DNA of 64,000 nucleotides from Hydrotalea sp. (GCA_022402565.1 JAKRSC010000001.1:1-64000), one strand, 5' to 3'; counted from the stretch's first letter, positions 51,738-61,603 are shown. A program made the numbers and translations. Notes: generated by a model not told the origin, from the sequence alone.

Positions 51738-52001
51738 ATGGCAAAGAATGAAATTAAATACCTCACCGCGTTTAAAGCGGAAAAGCCTAAGAAGAAATTC
51801 TGTCGCTTTAAGAGATACGGCATTCGTTACATCGACTACAAAGACGTTGAGTTTTTGAAGAAGTTTGTAAATGAGCAAGGTAAAATGTTGCCTCGTCGTT
51901 TAACTGGTAACTCTTTGAAGTACCAACGTAAAATGAGTGAAGCAATTAAGCGTGCTCGACAAATGGCATTGTTACCTTACGTAACAGATTTATTGAAATA
52001 A
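51738..52001 (+). CDS. rpsR: 30S ribosomal protein S18
   Basis: An 87-aa S18: [38 protein letters not shown] and [15 protein letters not shown], the conserved S18 end. It starts 2 bp after rpsF. Confidence 0.97.
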   Translation: MAKNEIKYLTAFKAEKPKKKFCRFKRYGIRYIDYKDVEFLKKFVNEQGKMLPRRLTGNSLKYQRKMSEAIKRARQMALLPYVTDLLK

Positions 52002-52087
52002 ACAGATTTTAGTCACCATTCCCTAACCACCCGTGGTGAGGACAGTTGGACAACCAATTGGGCTCTTGGGAACTAAACAAAAAGAAC

Positions 52088-52534
52088 ATGGAAGTTATCT
52101 TAATTAAAGACGTTGATAATTTGGGTATGGCCAATGAATTGGTCAAGGTAAAAAACGGTTACGCTCGTAACTACCTTATCCCACAGAAGTATGCTATTGA
52201 GTCTAATCCCTCCAACCTCAAGCAATTGCAAGAGCGTTTAAAGGTAAAGGCTAAGAAAGAAGCAGCCATGCTTGCTGAAATTAAGCAAGTTATTTCTGTA
52301 CTTTCTTCTGGTGCACTTAAAATTGGTGCTAAGACTGGTACCAGCGGTAAAATTTTCGGTAGCGTAACTGCATTGCAAATTGCACGCGCAATTCGCGATC
52401 AGAAAGGTTACGAAATTGACCGTAAGCGTATTCAAATTACCGACGACGTGAAAGAATTAGGTACTTACAAAGCGAACATTGACTTTGGCAACGGTAACAC
52501 TACCGAAGTTGAATTTGAAGTAGTAGCTGAATAA
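52088..52534 (+). CDS. rplI: 50S ribosomal protein L9
   Basis: A 148-aa L9: MEVILIKDVDNLG, then VKNGYARNYLIPQKYAIES, and the C-terminal domain with GKIFGSVTALQIARAI. I chose the ATG at 52088, the canonical start; the frame is open 14 codons upstream. The last gene of the ribosomal operon, followed by a terminator. Confidence 0.96.
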   Translation: MEVILIKDVDNLGMANELVKVKNGYARNYLIPQKYAIESNPSNLKQLQERLKVKAKKEAAMLAEIKQVISVLSSGALKIGAKTGTSGKIFGSVTALQIARAIRDQKGYEIDRKRIQITDDVKELGTYKANIDFGNGNTTEVEFEVVAE

Positions 52535-52559
52535 GATACTTTAAAGAATAATTGTTAAA

Positions 52560-52586
52560 AGCCGTTCATTTTGAGCGGCTTTTTTT
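52560..52586 (+). terminator. Intrinsic terminator of the rpsF operon
   Basis: AGCCGTTCA-TTT-TGAGCGGCT (one G-T pair) followed by TTTTTT. Confidence 0.85.
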
Positions 52587-52621
52587 AATGCTTCCCCAAA
52601 TTGTAATTACAATTTGTATTT

Positions 52622-52861
52622 ATGGAAATTTCATTGATCAATATTGGGAATTCAAAAGGGATTAGACTCCCTAAAACTATTCTTAAAAAATTCAATATCC
52701 TAGATAAAATAGAAATGACATTGGAAAAAGGATATACTATTTTAAAGCCAAAACTTAGTCCTAGAAAAAACTGGGAAAAGGCTTTTGCCCAAATGCATGA
52801 AGAAGGCGATGACAAGTTGTTGATAGATGATGTTTTTAGTGATGAACAATTTGAAGAATGA
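52622..52861 (+). CDS. MazE/AbrB-type antitoxin
   Basis: A 79-aa SpoVT/AbrB-fold protein: SLINIGNSKGIRLPKTILKKF (DNA-binding swapped-hairpin) followed by MTLEKGYTILKPKLSPRK and an acidic tail that normally wraps the toxin. Its stop overlaps the start of the MazF-like gene by 1 bp, the usual TA coupling. The ORF is intact while the toxin is broken, so it now probably acts alone. Confidence 0.85.
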   Translation: MEISLINIGNSKGIRLPKTILKKFNILDKIEMTLEKGYTILKPKLSPRKNWEKAFAQMHEEGDDKLLIDDVFSDEQFEE

Positions 52862-53184
52862 TGAAGATAAATCAGTACGATATTATTTTAGTTAATTTGG
52901 ATCCAAGGGTTGGCAGCGAAATGAAAAAGACAAGACCATGTGTTGTTATTTCTCCTAATGAAATGAACTTCTAATTGGAAACCGTTGTCATTGCGCCAAT
53001 GACTACTAGTTCAAAAAAACTATCCACCACGGATTATGACAATAAAGAATGAGGTTAATTGCTTGATTTTTTAGATCAATTGAGAACAATCGACAAAAAT
53101 AGAATTGTAAAAAAAATGGATAGGCTCTCGGAACTTGAAGTAAATCTAGTAAAAGAAATCATCAAAGAAACCTATGTAGATTAA
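52861..53184 (+). pseudogene. Inactivated MazF/PemK-type toxin
   Basis: The reading frame starts MKINQYDIILVNLDPRVGSE and runs through a MazF-like KKTRPCVVISPNEM, then hits TAA at codon 38 (52972-52974). The same frame continues ETVVIAPMTTSSKKLSTTDYD before another TGA. The end of the family, LDQLRTIDKNRIVKKMDRL to EIIKETYVD, is found in the frame with G-stop-LLDF, i.e. after a frameshift or deletion around 53049-53060. At least two disabling lesions, so no functional endoribonuclease. Confidence 0.9.
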
Positions 53185-53456
53185 ACCAATCGACTGTAGC
53201 TATTTGCTCAAAATTTCATTGATAATCAACAGTTTCAAGCAAAATAATACCATTTCATTCAATTTAATATCCCGTCATTAGCTGGATTTAACTGTATCAT
53301 TGGCCAGATTTCCAAAAAATAATCCTTAAAACCAGTATTTTATACTACTTTCGTTCTGTCCAAGGCAGATCTTCCATTTTTCCCAGGCTTAAAAAGTAAA
53401 TAGTTCAGGGTTTTGGTCACTGTTTTTTGGGTTTTTATTTTTTTAATTTTTTTAAC

Positions 53457-53852
53457 ATGAACATTTACGTAGGAAACCTTAACTGGGAAATGACCAGTGA
53501 AGATTTGAGCAACCTATTTGCTCCGTATGGCGAAGTAGCCAGTGCAAAAATTGTAACCGACAAATTCAAGAACGATCGCAGCAAGGGATTCGGATTCGTT
53601 GAAATGAACGATGATGATGCAGCTCGCAATGCAATTGCAGGCTTGAACGATTCAGAAGTAATGGGTCGTAAAATTGTCGTAAACGAATCTACACCTAAGC
53701 CAGAAGGCGAGAGAAGAAGCGGTGGTGGTGGATTCAGAAAAAGTGGCGGTAGCGGCTACGGCGGTGGAAACCGTGGTGGTGGTTACGGCGGCGGTAGCGG
53801 CTATGGCGGTGGAAACCGCGGTGGTGGTTACGGTGGTGGAAATCGCTACTAA
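53457..53852 (+). CDS. Glycine-rich RNA-binding protein (RRM)
   Basis: A 131-aa protein: RRM with RNP2 IYVGNLNW at residues 2-9 and RNP1 KGFGFVEM near 42-49, followed by a C-terminal Gly/Tyr/Arg-rich tail of repeating GYGGG and NRGGG units (from residue 82). Bacterial RRM proteins of this type are often cold- or stress-induced and bind RNA. A 270-bp gap precedes it (53185-53456), with no other gene. An intrinsic terminator follows. Confidence 0.94.
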   Translation: MNIYVGNLNWEMTSEDLSNLFAPYGEVASAKIVTDKFKNDRSKGFGFVEMNDDDAARNAIAGLNDSEVMGRKIVVNESTPKPEGERRSGGGGFRKSGGSGYGGGNRGGGYGGGSGYGGGNRGGGYGGGNRY

Positions 53853-53875
53853 TTCTCCCAACAACAATTATTCAA

Positions 53876-53900
53876 GTCCCGCAATTGCGGGACTTTTTTT
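53876..53900 (+). terminator. Intrinsic terminator after the RRM gene
   Basis: GTCCCGC-AATT-GCGGGAC followed by TTTTTTT, a perfect 7-bp stem. Confidence 0.92.
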
Positions 53901-53956
53901 ATGCATCCAACTTATTAAACCATTCATTGAATATTCCTTACTTTCGGAAAATCCAT

Positions 53957-54835
53957 ATGAATAAAATTTCACTTTCTAAGCCTATTGCCGGCTGCATGCG
54001 CTGGGGCAACTGGGGCGCCCAGTTTTCAACGTCTGAATATAGGTGGCTTATAGAACAATTGGTTGATGAAGGCATCACAAGTTTTGATCATGCCGATATC
54101 TATGGAAACTATACCACAGAAGCTGATTTTGGAACAGCTCTAAGAGGAAAGAATTCATTAAGAGAGAACATTCAAATTATCACCAAAACAGGCATCTGTA
54201 TGCCCGCATCTTCCAATTCATATATTACAAAACATTACAACAACTCAGCCAAACACATTATTGAATCAGTTGAAAACAGTTTGCGAAATTTTCATACAGA
54301 CTATTTAGATGTGTTGTTGATACATAGACCTAGTCCGCTTATGCATGCTGAAGAATTAGCGAATACAATGTATCAGCTCATGAAGGAAGGCAAAGTGAAA
54401 ACATTTGGCGTTTCTAATTTTGAAGCACACCATATACGAGTGCTGCAAAAGCATATACCTATTGCTTATAATCAAATTGAAATTTCTTTGCTTTATCCAA
54501 AAGCAGTTTTTAGTGGAATCCTTGAAACTTGCACAGAACTCCATATCACACCTATGGCATGGGCTCCTTTGGGAGGAGGAAAAGTGACAGACGATACACA
54601 TCCAAGATATAGAGCTATTACAAAAGCAGTAGAACCTATTGCTGCAAAGCATGGTTGCAGCATGAATGATGTTTTAATGGCTTGGTTATACAAACATCCA
54701 GCGGGTATTCTACCCATACTAGGATCTGTGAAACCACATCGATTGAAACAAGCTCAAAAAGCGGCTGATATTCTTTTAAGTGATGAAGAGTGGTTTCACT
54801 TATTAGAAGCAGCAAGAGGAGAAGAGATTGCCTAA
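53957..54835 (+). CDS. Aldo/keto reductase
   Basis: A 292-aa AKR of the YdhF type: ITSFDHADIYGNYTTEADFG near 36 has the catalytic Asp/Tyr pair, LLIHRPSPLM near 118 contains the conserved His, and SVKPHRLKQA near 255 is the NADPH-binding end. It reduces an aldehyde or ketone; the substrate is unknown. The start at 53957 (MNKISLSKPIAG) is preferred; the frame is open 24 codons earlier but overlaps the preceding terminator. Converges with uvrA. Confidence 0.92.
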   Translation: MNKISLSKPIAGCMRWGNWGAQFSTSEYRWLIEQLVDEGITSFDHADIYGNYTTEADFGTALRGKNSLRENIQIITKTGICMPASSNSYITKHYNNSAKHIIESVENSLRNFHTDYLDVLLIHRPSPLMHAEELANTMYQLMKEGKVKTFGVSNFEAHHIRVLQKHIPIAYNQIEISLLYPKAVFSGILETCTELHITPMAWAPLGGGKVTDDTHPRYRAITKAVEPIAAKHGCSMNDVLMAWLYKHPAGILPILGSVKPHRLKQAQKAADILLSDEEWFHLLEAARGEEIA

Positions 54836-54843
54836 TACAGTTA

Positions 54844-57684
54844 TTATAAATACTTTCCTGTGTAACTTCTCTTTTCTTTCTTACAATCTTCAGGCTTACC
54901 CGCAAAAACTAATGTTCCTCCTTCATCACCAGCCTCTGGACCCAAATCAATTAACCAATCAGCACACCTAATTACATCTACGTTGTGTTCAATTACCCAA
55001 ACAGAATGTCCTTGATCAATAAGAGCTTGAAGAGAGTTTAACAGCTTTTGTATATCGTGAAAATGCAATCCTGTAGTGGGTTCATCAAAGATGAATAAAA
55101 TTCTTCCTGCACTTTTTCCTTTACCCAAAAATGAAGCCAGCTTCACACGTTGTGCTTCTCCACCCGATAAGGTATCTGCACTTTGTCCGAGTTTTATATA
55201 TCCCAAACCCACATCATGTAAAGGCTGAATAGCTTTCACAATATTTTTCTCATCTACAAAAAATTCTAAAGCCTGATCAACACTCATTTCTAGTACATCA
55301 TGAATGCTTTTCTCCTTGTATCGAACTTCTAAAACCTCCTCTTTAAACCTTCTACCCTTGCATTGTTCACATGTTAAATGAACATCTGCTAAGAACTGCA
55401 TCTCAACCACCTGCTCTCCCTCTCCTTTGCAAGTATCGCAACGACCACCATCTACATTGAATGAATAATGCTTTGCCTGAAAGCCTCGCATAACAGATAA
55501 TGGCTGGTCTGCATACAAATCACGAATACTATCGTATGCTTTTATATAAGTAATAGGATTACTTCGAGATGATTTACCAATTGGGTTTTGATCAATCAAT
55601 TGAATAGAATCAATTCTATCAACATCGCCCGAAATAGCGCGATGCAGTCCAATTTGATCGGCAAACTCACCCTTCATCTTTTGTAATACTGGATACAGAA
55701 TACCTTTCACCAATGTTGTCTTGCCGCTTCCACTAACTCCACTAATCACACACAAACAATCTAAAGGAAATGTAACATCAATATTTTTTAAGTTATGTTG
55801 TCGCGCACCCAGAATCTGTATAGAGTGTTTCCATGTCCGCTGCTTTTTAGGTGACTGAATTTGTTTATCACCACTCAGGTATTGTCCTGTTAAACTTTTA
55901 GAATTTTTTATGATAGATGCATAATCTCCAGCAGCTACCACTTCTCCACCAAGATGTGAAGCCAAAGGTCCCATATCAACAATATGGTCTGCTTTTCGCA
56001 TCATCATATCATCGTGCTCTACAACTATTACAGTGTTTTGTAAATCACGTAATGCATGCAATACACTAATCAATCGTTCGGTATCTCTTGCGTGTAACCC
56101 AATAGATGGTTCATCCAATATGTACAACGAATTGGTAAGGTTAGACCCCAAACTTCTTGTAAGTTGAATACGCTGACTTTCACCGCCACTTAATGAATTG
56201 GCTAAACGATTCAATGTTAAGTACCCTAATCCAACATCAATGAGCGTTTGAAGTCTCTGATGAATCTCAAGCAACACTCTTTTAGAAACCTGCGTCTGGT
56301 ATTCGGAGAGTTGTAATTCTTTGAACCATTTCATTAAATCGCGCACTTGAATATCACACAACTCACCAATATTTTTATCGGCTATCTTAACATACAAAGC
56401 TTCCTTACGAAGACGATGACCGTTACATGTTGGACAAGTAGTTTTACCTCTATATCTACTCAACAAAACTCTGTACTGCACTTTGTACAAGTTAGATTCT
56501 ACCTCTTGAAAGAAATCATCAATACCTAAAGCCTTTCCAACACCTTTCCATAGTTGCTGGTATTGTTCAGGACTTAAATCTACTATTGGTCTATGAATTG
56601 GGAATCCAGCCGCCCCAGCATGACGAACATATTGCTCACGCCACCATCCCAGCTTCTCTCCTTTCCATGGAGCAACTGCACCTTCATAGATAGATTTAGT
56701 TGGATCAGGAATGACCAAATTAGCATCTATTCCAAGAACCAAGCCAAAGCCTTCACAAGTTGGACAAGCCCCATAAGGATTATTAAAAGAAAACAAGTTA
56801 GGCACAGGTTCTTCAAACTTAATTCCATCTAGTTCAAAACGATTGCTGAATGGAACTAGAATAGCTTGGCTTCCTTTTGATGTACATTCTAAAAAAACTT
56901 CTCCATCAGACTCATACAATGCAGTTGATACAGAATCAGAAAGGCGGTGAATATCTTCTTCATTAAACTCTTTCACAACAACCCTATCTACCAAAACAAA
57001 GACGCTTTGCTGAGCATTTGCAGATGTAAATATTTTTTTTAACGCAGCATCATTTAATTCTTGTAATTCTTCAATATGGTGCATAGTACCAGGAACAGCA
57101 TACAACCGACTAAACCCTTTTTGTACCAATATACCCAACTCTTCACGAATACTTCTTTTAGCATGCTGTTGAAACTTAGCCAAAATCATGATTTTGGCAC
57201 CTACTTCAGCTTCCTGTATAAAGCGAACTACATCTTGCACTTCTTGTTTCTGTACGACTCGTCCACTTACAGGAGAAATTGTGATACCAGCTCTTGCATA
57301 AAGTAGGCGCAGATAATCATAAATCTCCGTCATACTACCAACTGTACTTCGGGGTGTTCTTGTAATTACTTTTTGTTCAATGGCAATGGCTGGACATAAA
57401 CCTTTTATAAAATCCACATCAGGTTTCACCATGCGCGACATGAACTGTCTCGCATACGCACTTAAGCTTTCGGCATAACGACGTTGCCCTTCTGCAAATA
57501 AAGTATCAATAGTGAGAGACGATTTACCACTTCCAGATACACCAGTTACCACAATCATTTTGTTCCTAGGAAAAGCAACGTCTATATTTTTTAGGTTATG
57601 TGTTCTGGCACCCTTCACCAAAATAACGTCTTGTGCATCTTCCAGCTTCTGATTCAATTTGCTTCCTTTCGATTTTGTTGCCAT
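54844..57684 (-). CDS. uvrA: Excinuclease ABC subunit A
   Basis: A 946-aa UvrA with two ABC ATPase halves: Walker A GVSGSGKSSLTIDTL near 47 and VISGVSGSGKTTLVKG near 643; ABC signatures LSGGESQRIQL near 500 and LSGGEAQRVKLAS near 850; zinc modules CPTCEGFG near 290, CPTCNGHR near 410 and CDTCKGEG near 745. Scans DNA for lesions in nucleotide excision repair. The ATG at 57684 (MATKSKG) was chosen over a TTG/ATG three codons earlier. Confidence 0.98.
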   Translation of the reverse strand: MATKSKGSKLNQKLEDAQDVILVKGARTHNLKNIDVAFPRNKMIVVTGVSGSGKSSLTIDTLFAEGQRRYAESLSAYARQFMSRMVKPDVDFIKGLCPAIAIEQKVITRTPRSTVGSMTEIYDYLRLLYARAGITISPVSGRVVQKQEVQDVVRFIQEAEVGAKIMILAKFQQHAKRSIREELGILVQKGFSRLYAVPGTMHHIEELQELNDAALKKIFTSANAQQSVFVLVDRVVVKEFNEEDIHRLSDSVSTALYESDGEVFLECTSKGSQAILVPFSNRFELDGIKFEEPVPNLFSFNNPYGACPTCEGFGLVLGIDANLVIPDPTKSIYEGAVAPWKGEKLGWWREQYVRHAGAAGFPIHRPIVDLSPEQYQQLWKGVGKALGIDDFFQEVESNLYKVQYRVLLSRYRGKTTCPTCNGHRLRKEALYVKIADKNIGELCDIQVRDLMKWFKELQLSEYQTQVSKRVLLEIHQRLQTLIDVGLGYLTLNRLANSLSGGESQRIQLTRSLGSNLTNSLYILDEPSIGLHARDTERLISVLHALRDLQNTVIVVEHDDMMMRKADHIVDMGPLASHLGGEVVAAGDYASIIKNSKSLTGQYLSGDKQIQSPKKQRTWKHSIQILGARQHNLKNIDVTFPLDCLCVISGVSGSGKTTLVKGILYPVLQKMKGEFADQIGLHRAISGDVDRIDSIQLIDQNPIGKSSRSNPITYIKAYDSIRDLYADQPLSVMRGFQAKHYSFNVDGGRCDTCKGEGEQVVEMQFLADVHLTCEQCKGRRFKEEVLEVRYKEKSIHDVLEMSVDQALEFFVDEKNIVKAIQPLHDVGLGYIKLGQSADTLSGGEAQRVKLASFLGKGKSAGRILFIFDEPTTGLHFHDIQKLLNSLQALIDQGHSVWVIEHNVDVIRCADWLIDLGPEAGDEGGTLVFAGKPEDCKKEKRSYTGKYL

Positions 57685-57746
57685 ACAATACAAAGTAAAG
57701 CATTACAACAAAGAGAAATCAATAGGGTTGTTGAATGGAATAAAAA

Positions 57747-57877
57747 TGTGCATAAACCCACCCATGCTCAAATATATTTTCCACAAACACAATATCTATG
57801 CATTGGAATGATAATTTCACATTGAATGTGTTAAGAGCTAATAATTAGCAACTTGCACATAGCTATCCACTATCCTA
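57747..57877. other. Intergenic region with DnaA-box-like motifs
   Basis: Between uvrA and the sigma gene are TGTGCATAA (57747-57755, a perfect box on the minus strand as TTATGCACA), TTTTCCACA (57777-57785, one mismatch), TGTGTTAAG (about 57828-57836, weak) and CTATCCACT (about 57863-57871, two mismatches). The count is low for an origin; it may be chance or a DnaA-regulated promoter. Confidence 0.25.
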
Positions 57878-57913
57878 CTTTTTGTAACCGGCTGTACCTT
57901 AAAAAACTTGATT

Positions 57914-58495
57914 ATGAAAACATTGGAACAGGCTACTGATACAAGTCTGATTCTTGCCTTTCAGGAAGGGGATAATGCTGCCTTTGAAGTGCTTATGGAG
58001 CGCTATAAAGACCGTATCTATTCTTCTATTTTATTCCTAGTTAAAGACAATTATCTAGCAGAAGATTTGTTTCAAGATGTATTCATCAAAATCATTGATA
58101 CCCTTAAAAATAAGCGCTATACCGAAGAAGGTAAGTTTTTGCCTTGGGCACTTCGAATAGCTCACAACTTATGCGTTGACTATTTTAGAAAATCGAAGAG
58201 AACGCCTTCTGCAAAGAATACAGACAGTAAAGATATTTTTGAGGTGATTAATATTGTGGAAGATGGCGTTGATAATAAAATTATGCAAGGTCAAAGCCAT
58301 GACCGAGTACGTAAAATGTTAGATTTATTACCTGAAGAACAGCGAGAAATTATTGTGCTTCGCCATTTCGCTAACCTCAGCTTTAAAGAAATTGCAGAGA
58401 TTACCAATTGTAGTATCAATACTGCCTTAGGAAGGATGCGATATGGCCTTATCAATCTCCGGAAGATTATGATTGAAAAGCAAATTGTTTTGTAA
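57914..58495 (+). CDS. RNA polymerase sigma-70 factor (ECF-like)
   Basis: A 193-aa sigma factor of two domains: sigma2 (LMERYKDRIYSSILFLVKDNY, near 26; LAEDLFQDVFIKI near 47) and sigma4 (MLDLLPEEQREIIVLRHFANL near 135; LSFKEIAEITNCSINTALGRMRYGL, the -35-binding HTH). No anti-sigma gene is next to it, which makes its signal unclear. The ATG at 57914 was chosen. Confidence 0.9.
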   Translation: MKTLEQATDTSLILAFQEGDNAAFEVLMERYKDRIYSSILFLVKDNYLAEDLFQDVFIKIIDTLKNKRYTEEGKFLPWALRIAHNLCVDYFRKSKRTPSAKNTDSKDIFEVINIVEDGVDNKIMQGQSHDRVRKMLDLLPEEQREIIVLRHFANLSFKEIAEITNCSINTALGRMRYGLINLRKIMIEKQIVL

Positions 58496-58504
58496 TCTGT
58501 TCTC

Positions 58505-60454
58505 TTATTTGTTTGTCTTTTCGAAGGCTTCTTTTCCGCAGGTTAGCCAAGATAAATACTCATTAATATTTGGAGTATATCCAACAGGATGATTCACAAG
58601 CTTTTTATCGTGGTTCAAAATAACATACAAGGGCTGTGTAACCTGGCTAAAGTTTTCTGCCTGAAAAGTTGCCCAAAGATCTCCTTGCGTGAGGATATCC
58701 TTTTTATTCCCATCCTTGGTTATATAGTTAATGATTTGCTCATCTGCACTTAGCACTGCACGATCATCTACATATAGTGAAACCAAAATGAAATTGTCTT
58801 GGATATACTTAGAAACAGTTGGATCGGTCCAAACGTTTTCTTCCATCTTCCTACAATTCACACAAGCCCATCCAGTGAAGTCAATGAGTAAGGGCTTTCC
58901 AGATTCCTTTGCCATTGCCATTGCTGCTTCAAAATTGTTTGACACATTGGCTTCTAGACCCTTGTTGTGCACATTCTCTTTTCCATAGATGCTATAACTC
59001 ATTGGAGGCGGAAAGCCACTCAGTAGTTTCAAATTTGCGTAAGAAGTAGAAGTTACTCCAGGTATTAAATAAAGGGTGAAAGCCAAAGCAAGAATTCCTG
59101 CAATTTTTCTGCCGGTAGAAATAGGCGCACCCTTTACATCGTGCGGCAACTGAATTTTTCCAAACAAGTATAATGTTAACCCTGCACCAATTAAAATCCA
59201 ACTTCCAATAAATACTTCACGCTTAAGTAAGCCCCAATGCATCACTAAGTCTGCATTCGATAAAAACTTTAATGCTAAAGCCAACTCCAAAAATGCAAGG
59301 GTCTTCTTAACAGTATCTAGCCAACCACCTGATTTAGGTAGTGATTGTAACCAATTAGGGAAAATTGCAAACAAGCCAAAAGGCAATGCCAGCGCAACGC
59401 CAAATCCGGCCATACCAGCAGTTAGTTGCCAAGCGCCTCCACTTAATGATCCAACCAACAATGAACCCAAAATTGGACCCGTGCAAGAGAAGGAAACAAT
59501 GGCTAAAGTGATGGCCATGAAAAAAATACCACCAATACTTCCCAAGCCACTTTTTGAATCTGCTTTACTTGCAATTCCACTAGGTAGTGTTATTTCGAAA
59601 TAACCAAAGAAGGAAGCGGCAAAAAATAAAAAGATTAAGAAAAAGGCAATGTTTAACCAAGCATTGGTTGAGATGGTATTGAAAATTTCAGGTTGCACAT
59701 TTCCCAGTATATGAAAAGGTATACTTGCTGCGATATAAATCAGAAATATAAAAAAGCCGTACAAAACGCCATTTTTGATTGCTTGCTTTCTATTTGAAGA
59801 TCGTTTTGTGAAAAAGGAAACTGTTACTGGAATCATTGGAAATACGCATGGCGTAAGCAGCGCAATTAGTCCGCCTAAAAAACCCAACAAAAAAATCTTC
59901 CATAAGGAACTATCAGCTTCCACAATAGCACCTCCACAGGGTTCTAAAGGATTAGCTAAATCCACCTCTTTCAATAATAGAGATTTAGGTCCAGCATCTA
60001 CGCCTCCTTCAAGTGCAATCACCAACTCTTGCTCTACAACTCGAAACTCATCACCTTTTCCAACATAAGCAGATAAAAGAACTTTAATAGAAGATGGGAT
60101 GTTTCCATTAATCTGAATGCTTGCTGTTCCTTCTAATGCTCCTTTATAAATTGGAATCTGTGCATTACCAAAAATTGGGTCTGCATAATTAGATGGTACT
60201 CCAGACCATTTCCATGCCTCTTTTATACTAATACTTTCAGAGCTGAATTGCAATTGAGGATCATCTAGAGAAGATTCTACATTTGTCTTGGTATATGCAT
60301 GCCATCCATTAGTTAGATCGCCCTTAAAACTAATTTTATAAGTACCCTTCTCAGTAAGATTTTCAACGCTTGCATTCCATTTCACCAACGTATCCTGTGC
60401 AAACAAGAAATGAGCGGTTGAAAAAGCTATTAAGAGCAGGAGGACTTTTCTCAT
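58505..60454 (-). CDS. dsbD: Thiol:disulfide interchange protein DsbD
   Basis: A 649-aa DsbD: signal peptide, an N-terminal DsbD-alpha-like domain (about 20-160), eight TM segments (about 185-465) carrying the CVFPM cysteine near 204 and FSCTGPILG near 323, and a C-terminal thioredoxin domain with FTGWACVNCRKMEE near 530. It moves electrons from cytosolic thioredoxin to the periplasm. A separate gene of an N-terminal-domain homologue lies directly upstream. Confidence 0.93.
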   Translation of the reverse strand: MRKVLLLLIAFSTAHFLFAQDTLVKWNASVENLTEKGTYKISFKGDLTNGWHAYTKTNVESSLDDPQLQFSSESISIKEAWKWSGVPSNYADPIFGNAQIPIYKGALEGTASIQINGNIPSSIKVLLSAYVGKGDEFRVVEQELVIALEGGVDAGPKSLLLKEVDLANPLEPCGGAIVEADSSLWKIFLLGFLGGLIALLTPCVFPMIPVTVSFFTKRSSNRKQAIKNGVLYGFFIFLIYIAASIPFHILGNVQPEIFNTISTNAWLNIAFFLIFLFFAASFFGYFEITLPSGIASKADSKSGLGSIGGIFFMAITLAIVSFSCTGPILGSLLVGSLSGGAWQLTAGMAGFGVALALPFGLFAIFPNWLQSLPKSGGWLDTVKKTLAFLELALALKFLSNADLVMHWGLLKREVFIGSWILIGAGLTLYLFGKIQLPHDVKGAPISTGRKIAGILALAFTLYLIPGVTSTSYANLKLLSGFPPPMSYSIYGKENVHNKGLEANVSNNFEAAMAMAKESGKPLLIDFTGWACVNCRKMEENVWTDPTVSKYIQDNFILVSLYVDDRAVLSADEQIINYITKDGNKKDILTQGDLWATFQAENFSQVTQPLYVILNHDKKLVNHPVGYTPNINEYLSWLTCGKEAFEKTNK

Positions 60455-60476
60455 AGATCCGACGAATTAAAAAAAA

Positions 60477-60932
60477 TTACTGTAGGTTTACTTCGAATGA
60501 TTTGCGTGTTGGAGGCAAACATTCTTTATCGTCGCACACCATATATTCAACAGTACCACTAATTGATGTCTTTACTTTATTCTTCACTTTAACTTCTTGT
60601 GATAAGACCAACTCATTTGAGTAATACAATACATCAACTCCAAAATTCTCATCAAAAACCTTTTGCATTTTTCCAGTTTCTTTGGCAGAACCAACAATTG
60701 TAACAAGAGGATTTGCTTTAAACTTTATGGAAGTTGGAACTGGTCCTCCTGCGGGTGTATTTTGAGAGTAGATATGCCATGGCTTAGGAACTTTAGCAGA
60801 AGCTGTAACAACATAGGTATCAGCCGACTTTTTGGACACAGTAAAAGTCCACGCAACTGGATCTTTTTTTAGTTGTGCTTGAACAATAGAAAGGCTACAA
60901 ACAGCCAAAAGAGTTAATAAAAAATTTTTCAT
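60477..60932 (-). CDS. Stand-alone DsbD N-terminal (DsbD-alpha-like) domain protein
   Basis: A 151-aa exported protein (signal peptide 1-19, ends VQAQ) with an Ig-like domain related to the N-terminus of DsbD: PVAWTFTVSKKSADTYVVTA, PKPWHIYSQNTPAGGP and the terminal CDDKECLPPTRKSF with a CxxxxC pair. It probably exchanges disulfides with DsbD or a client. It lies 22 bp upstream of dsbD and is co-transcribed. Confidence 0.85.
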   Translation of the reverse strand: MKNFLLTLLAVCSLSIVQAQLKKDPVAWTFTVSKKSADTYVVTASAKVPKPWHIYSQNTPAGGPVPTSIKFKANPLVTIVGSAKETGKMQKVFDENFGVDVLYYSNELVLSQEVKVKNKVKTSISGTVEYMVCDDKECLPPTRKSFEVNLQ

Positions 60933-60943
60933 ATTGGTATAAT

Positions 60944-61603
60944 TTAAATAAGACCCAATTGTTTAAAAACAGCAATACCATCTTGGTTATGTAAGACTGA
61001 AGAAGTGGCTCTCTCAGGATGAGGCATCATTCCAAAAACATTTCTGTTTGCATTACAAATACCTGCAATATCTCGTACCGCGCCATTTGGATTATATGCA
61101 GCTCCCGATTCACCACCCTTTCCGCAATAAGTAAACAAAATTTGTCCATTGCTCTCCATTTGGTTCAAAGTTGCCTCGTCTGCATAATATCTTCCTTCAC
61201 CGTGTGCAATAGGAATTTGTAAAGGCTTACCATCCTTTCCTTGAATGAACACATTTTTACAAGAGAACTGTTGGTGATTGTTTTGTAGAAGTGCTCCTGG
61301 AAGCAGTCCACTTTCGCAAAGAATTTGAAATCCATTACAAACACCTAATACCTTACCACCATTTTCTGCAAATGTGATCACAGACTGCATCATAGGAGAA
61401 AATCGTGCTATGGCGCCGCATCGGAGGTAGTCGCCATATGAAAATCCGCCGGGTAATACAATACAGTCGTCTGAAGTAAAATGACTCAGATCTTGATCTT
61501 TATGCCACAGCATTTCAACCTCTTGCCCTAAATCAACAGACAATGCATGTTGCATATCTCTATCACAGTTTGAACCAGGAAAAACAACAATTCCAAATTT
61601 CAT
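60944..61603 (-). CDS. purQ: Phosphoribosylformylglycinamidine synthase subunit PurQ
   Basis: A 219-aa class I glutamine amidotransferase: [15 protein letters not shown] at the N-terminus, [18 protein letters not shown] near 50, the nucleophile [12 protein letters not shown] near 92 and [12 protein letters not shown] near 200 (His and Glu of the triad). Its PurL partner is not in this window. Starts the minus-strand run purQ, DsbD-alpha, dsbD. Confidence 0.96.
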   Translation of the reverse strand: MKFGIVVFPGSNCDRDMQHALSVDLGQEVEMLWHKDQDLSHFTSDDCIVLPGGFSYGDYLRCGAIARFSPMMQSVITFAENGGKVLGVCNGFQILCESGLLPGALLQNNHQQFSCKNVFIQGKDGKPLQIPIAHGEGRYYADEATLNQMESNGQILFTYCGKGGESGAAYNPNGAVRDIAGICNANRNVFGMMPHPERATSSVLHNQDGIAVFKQLGLI

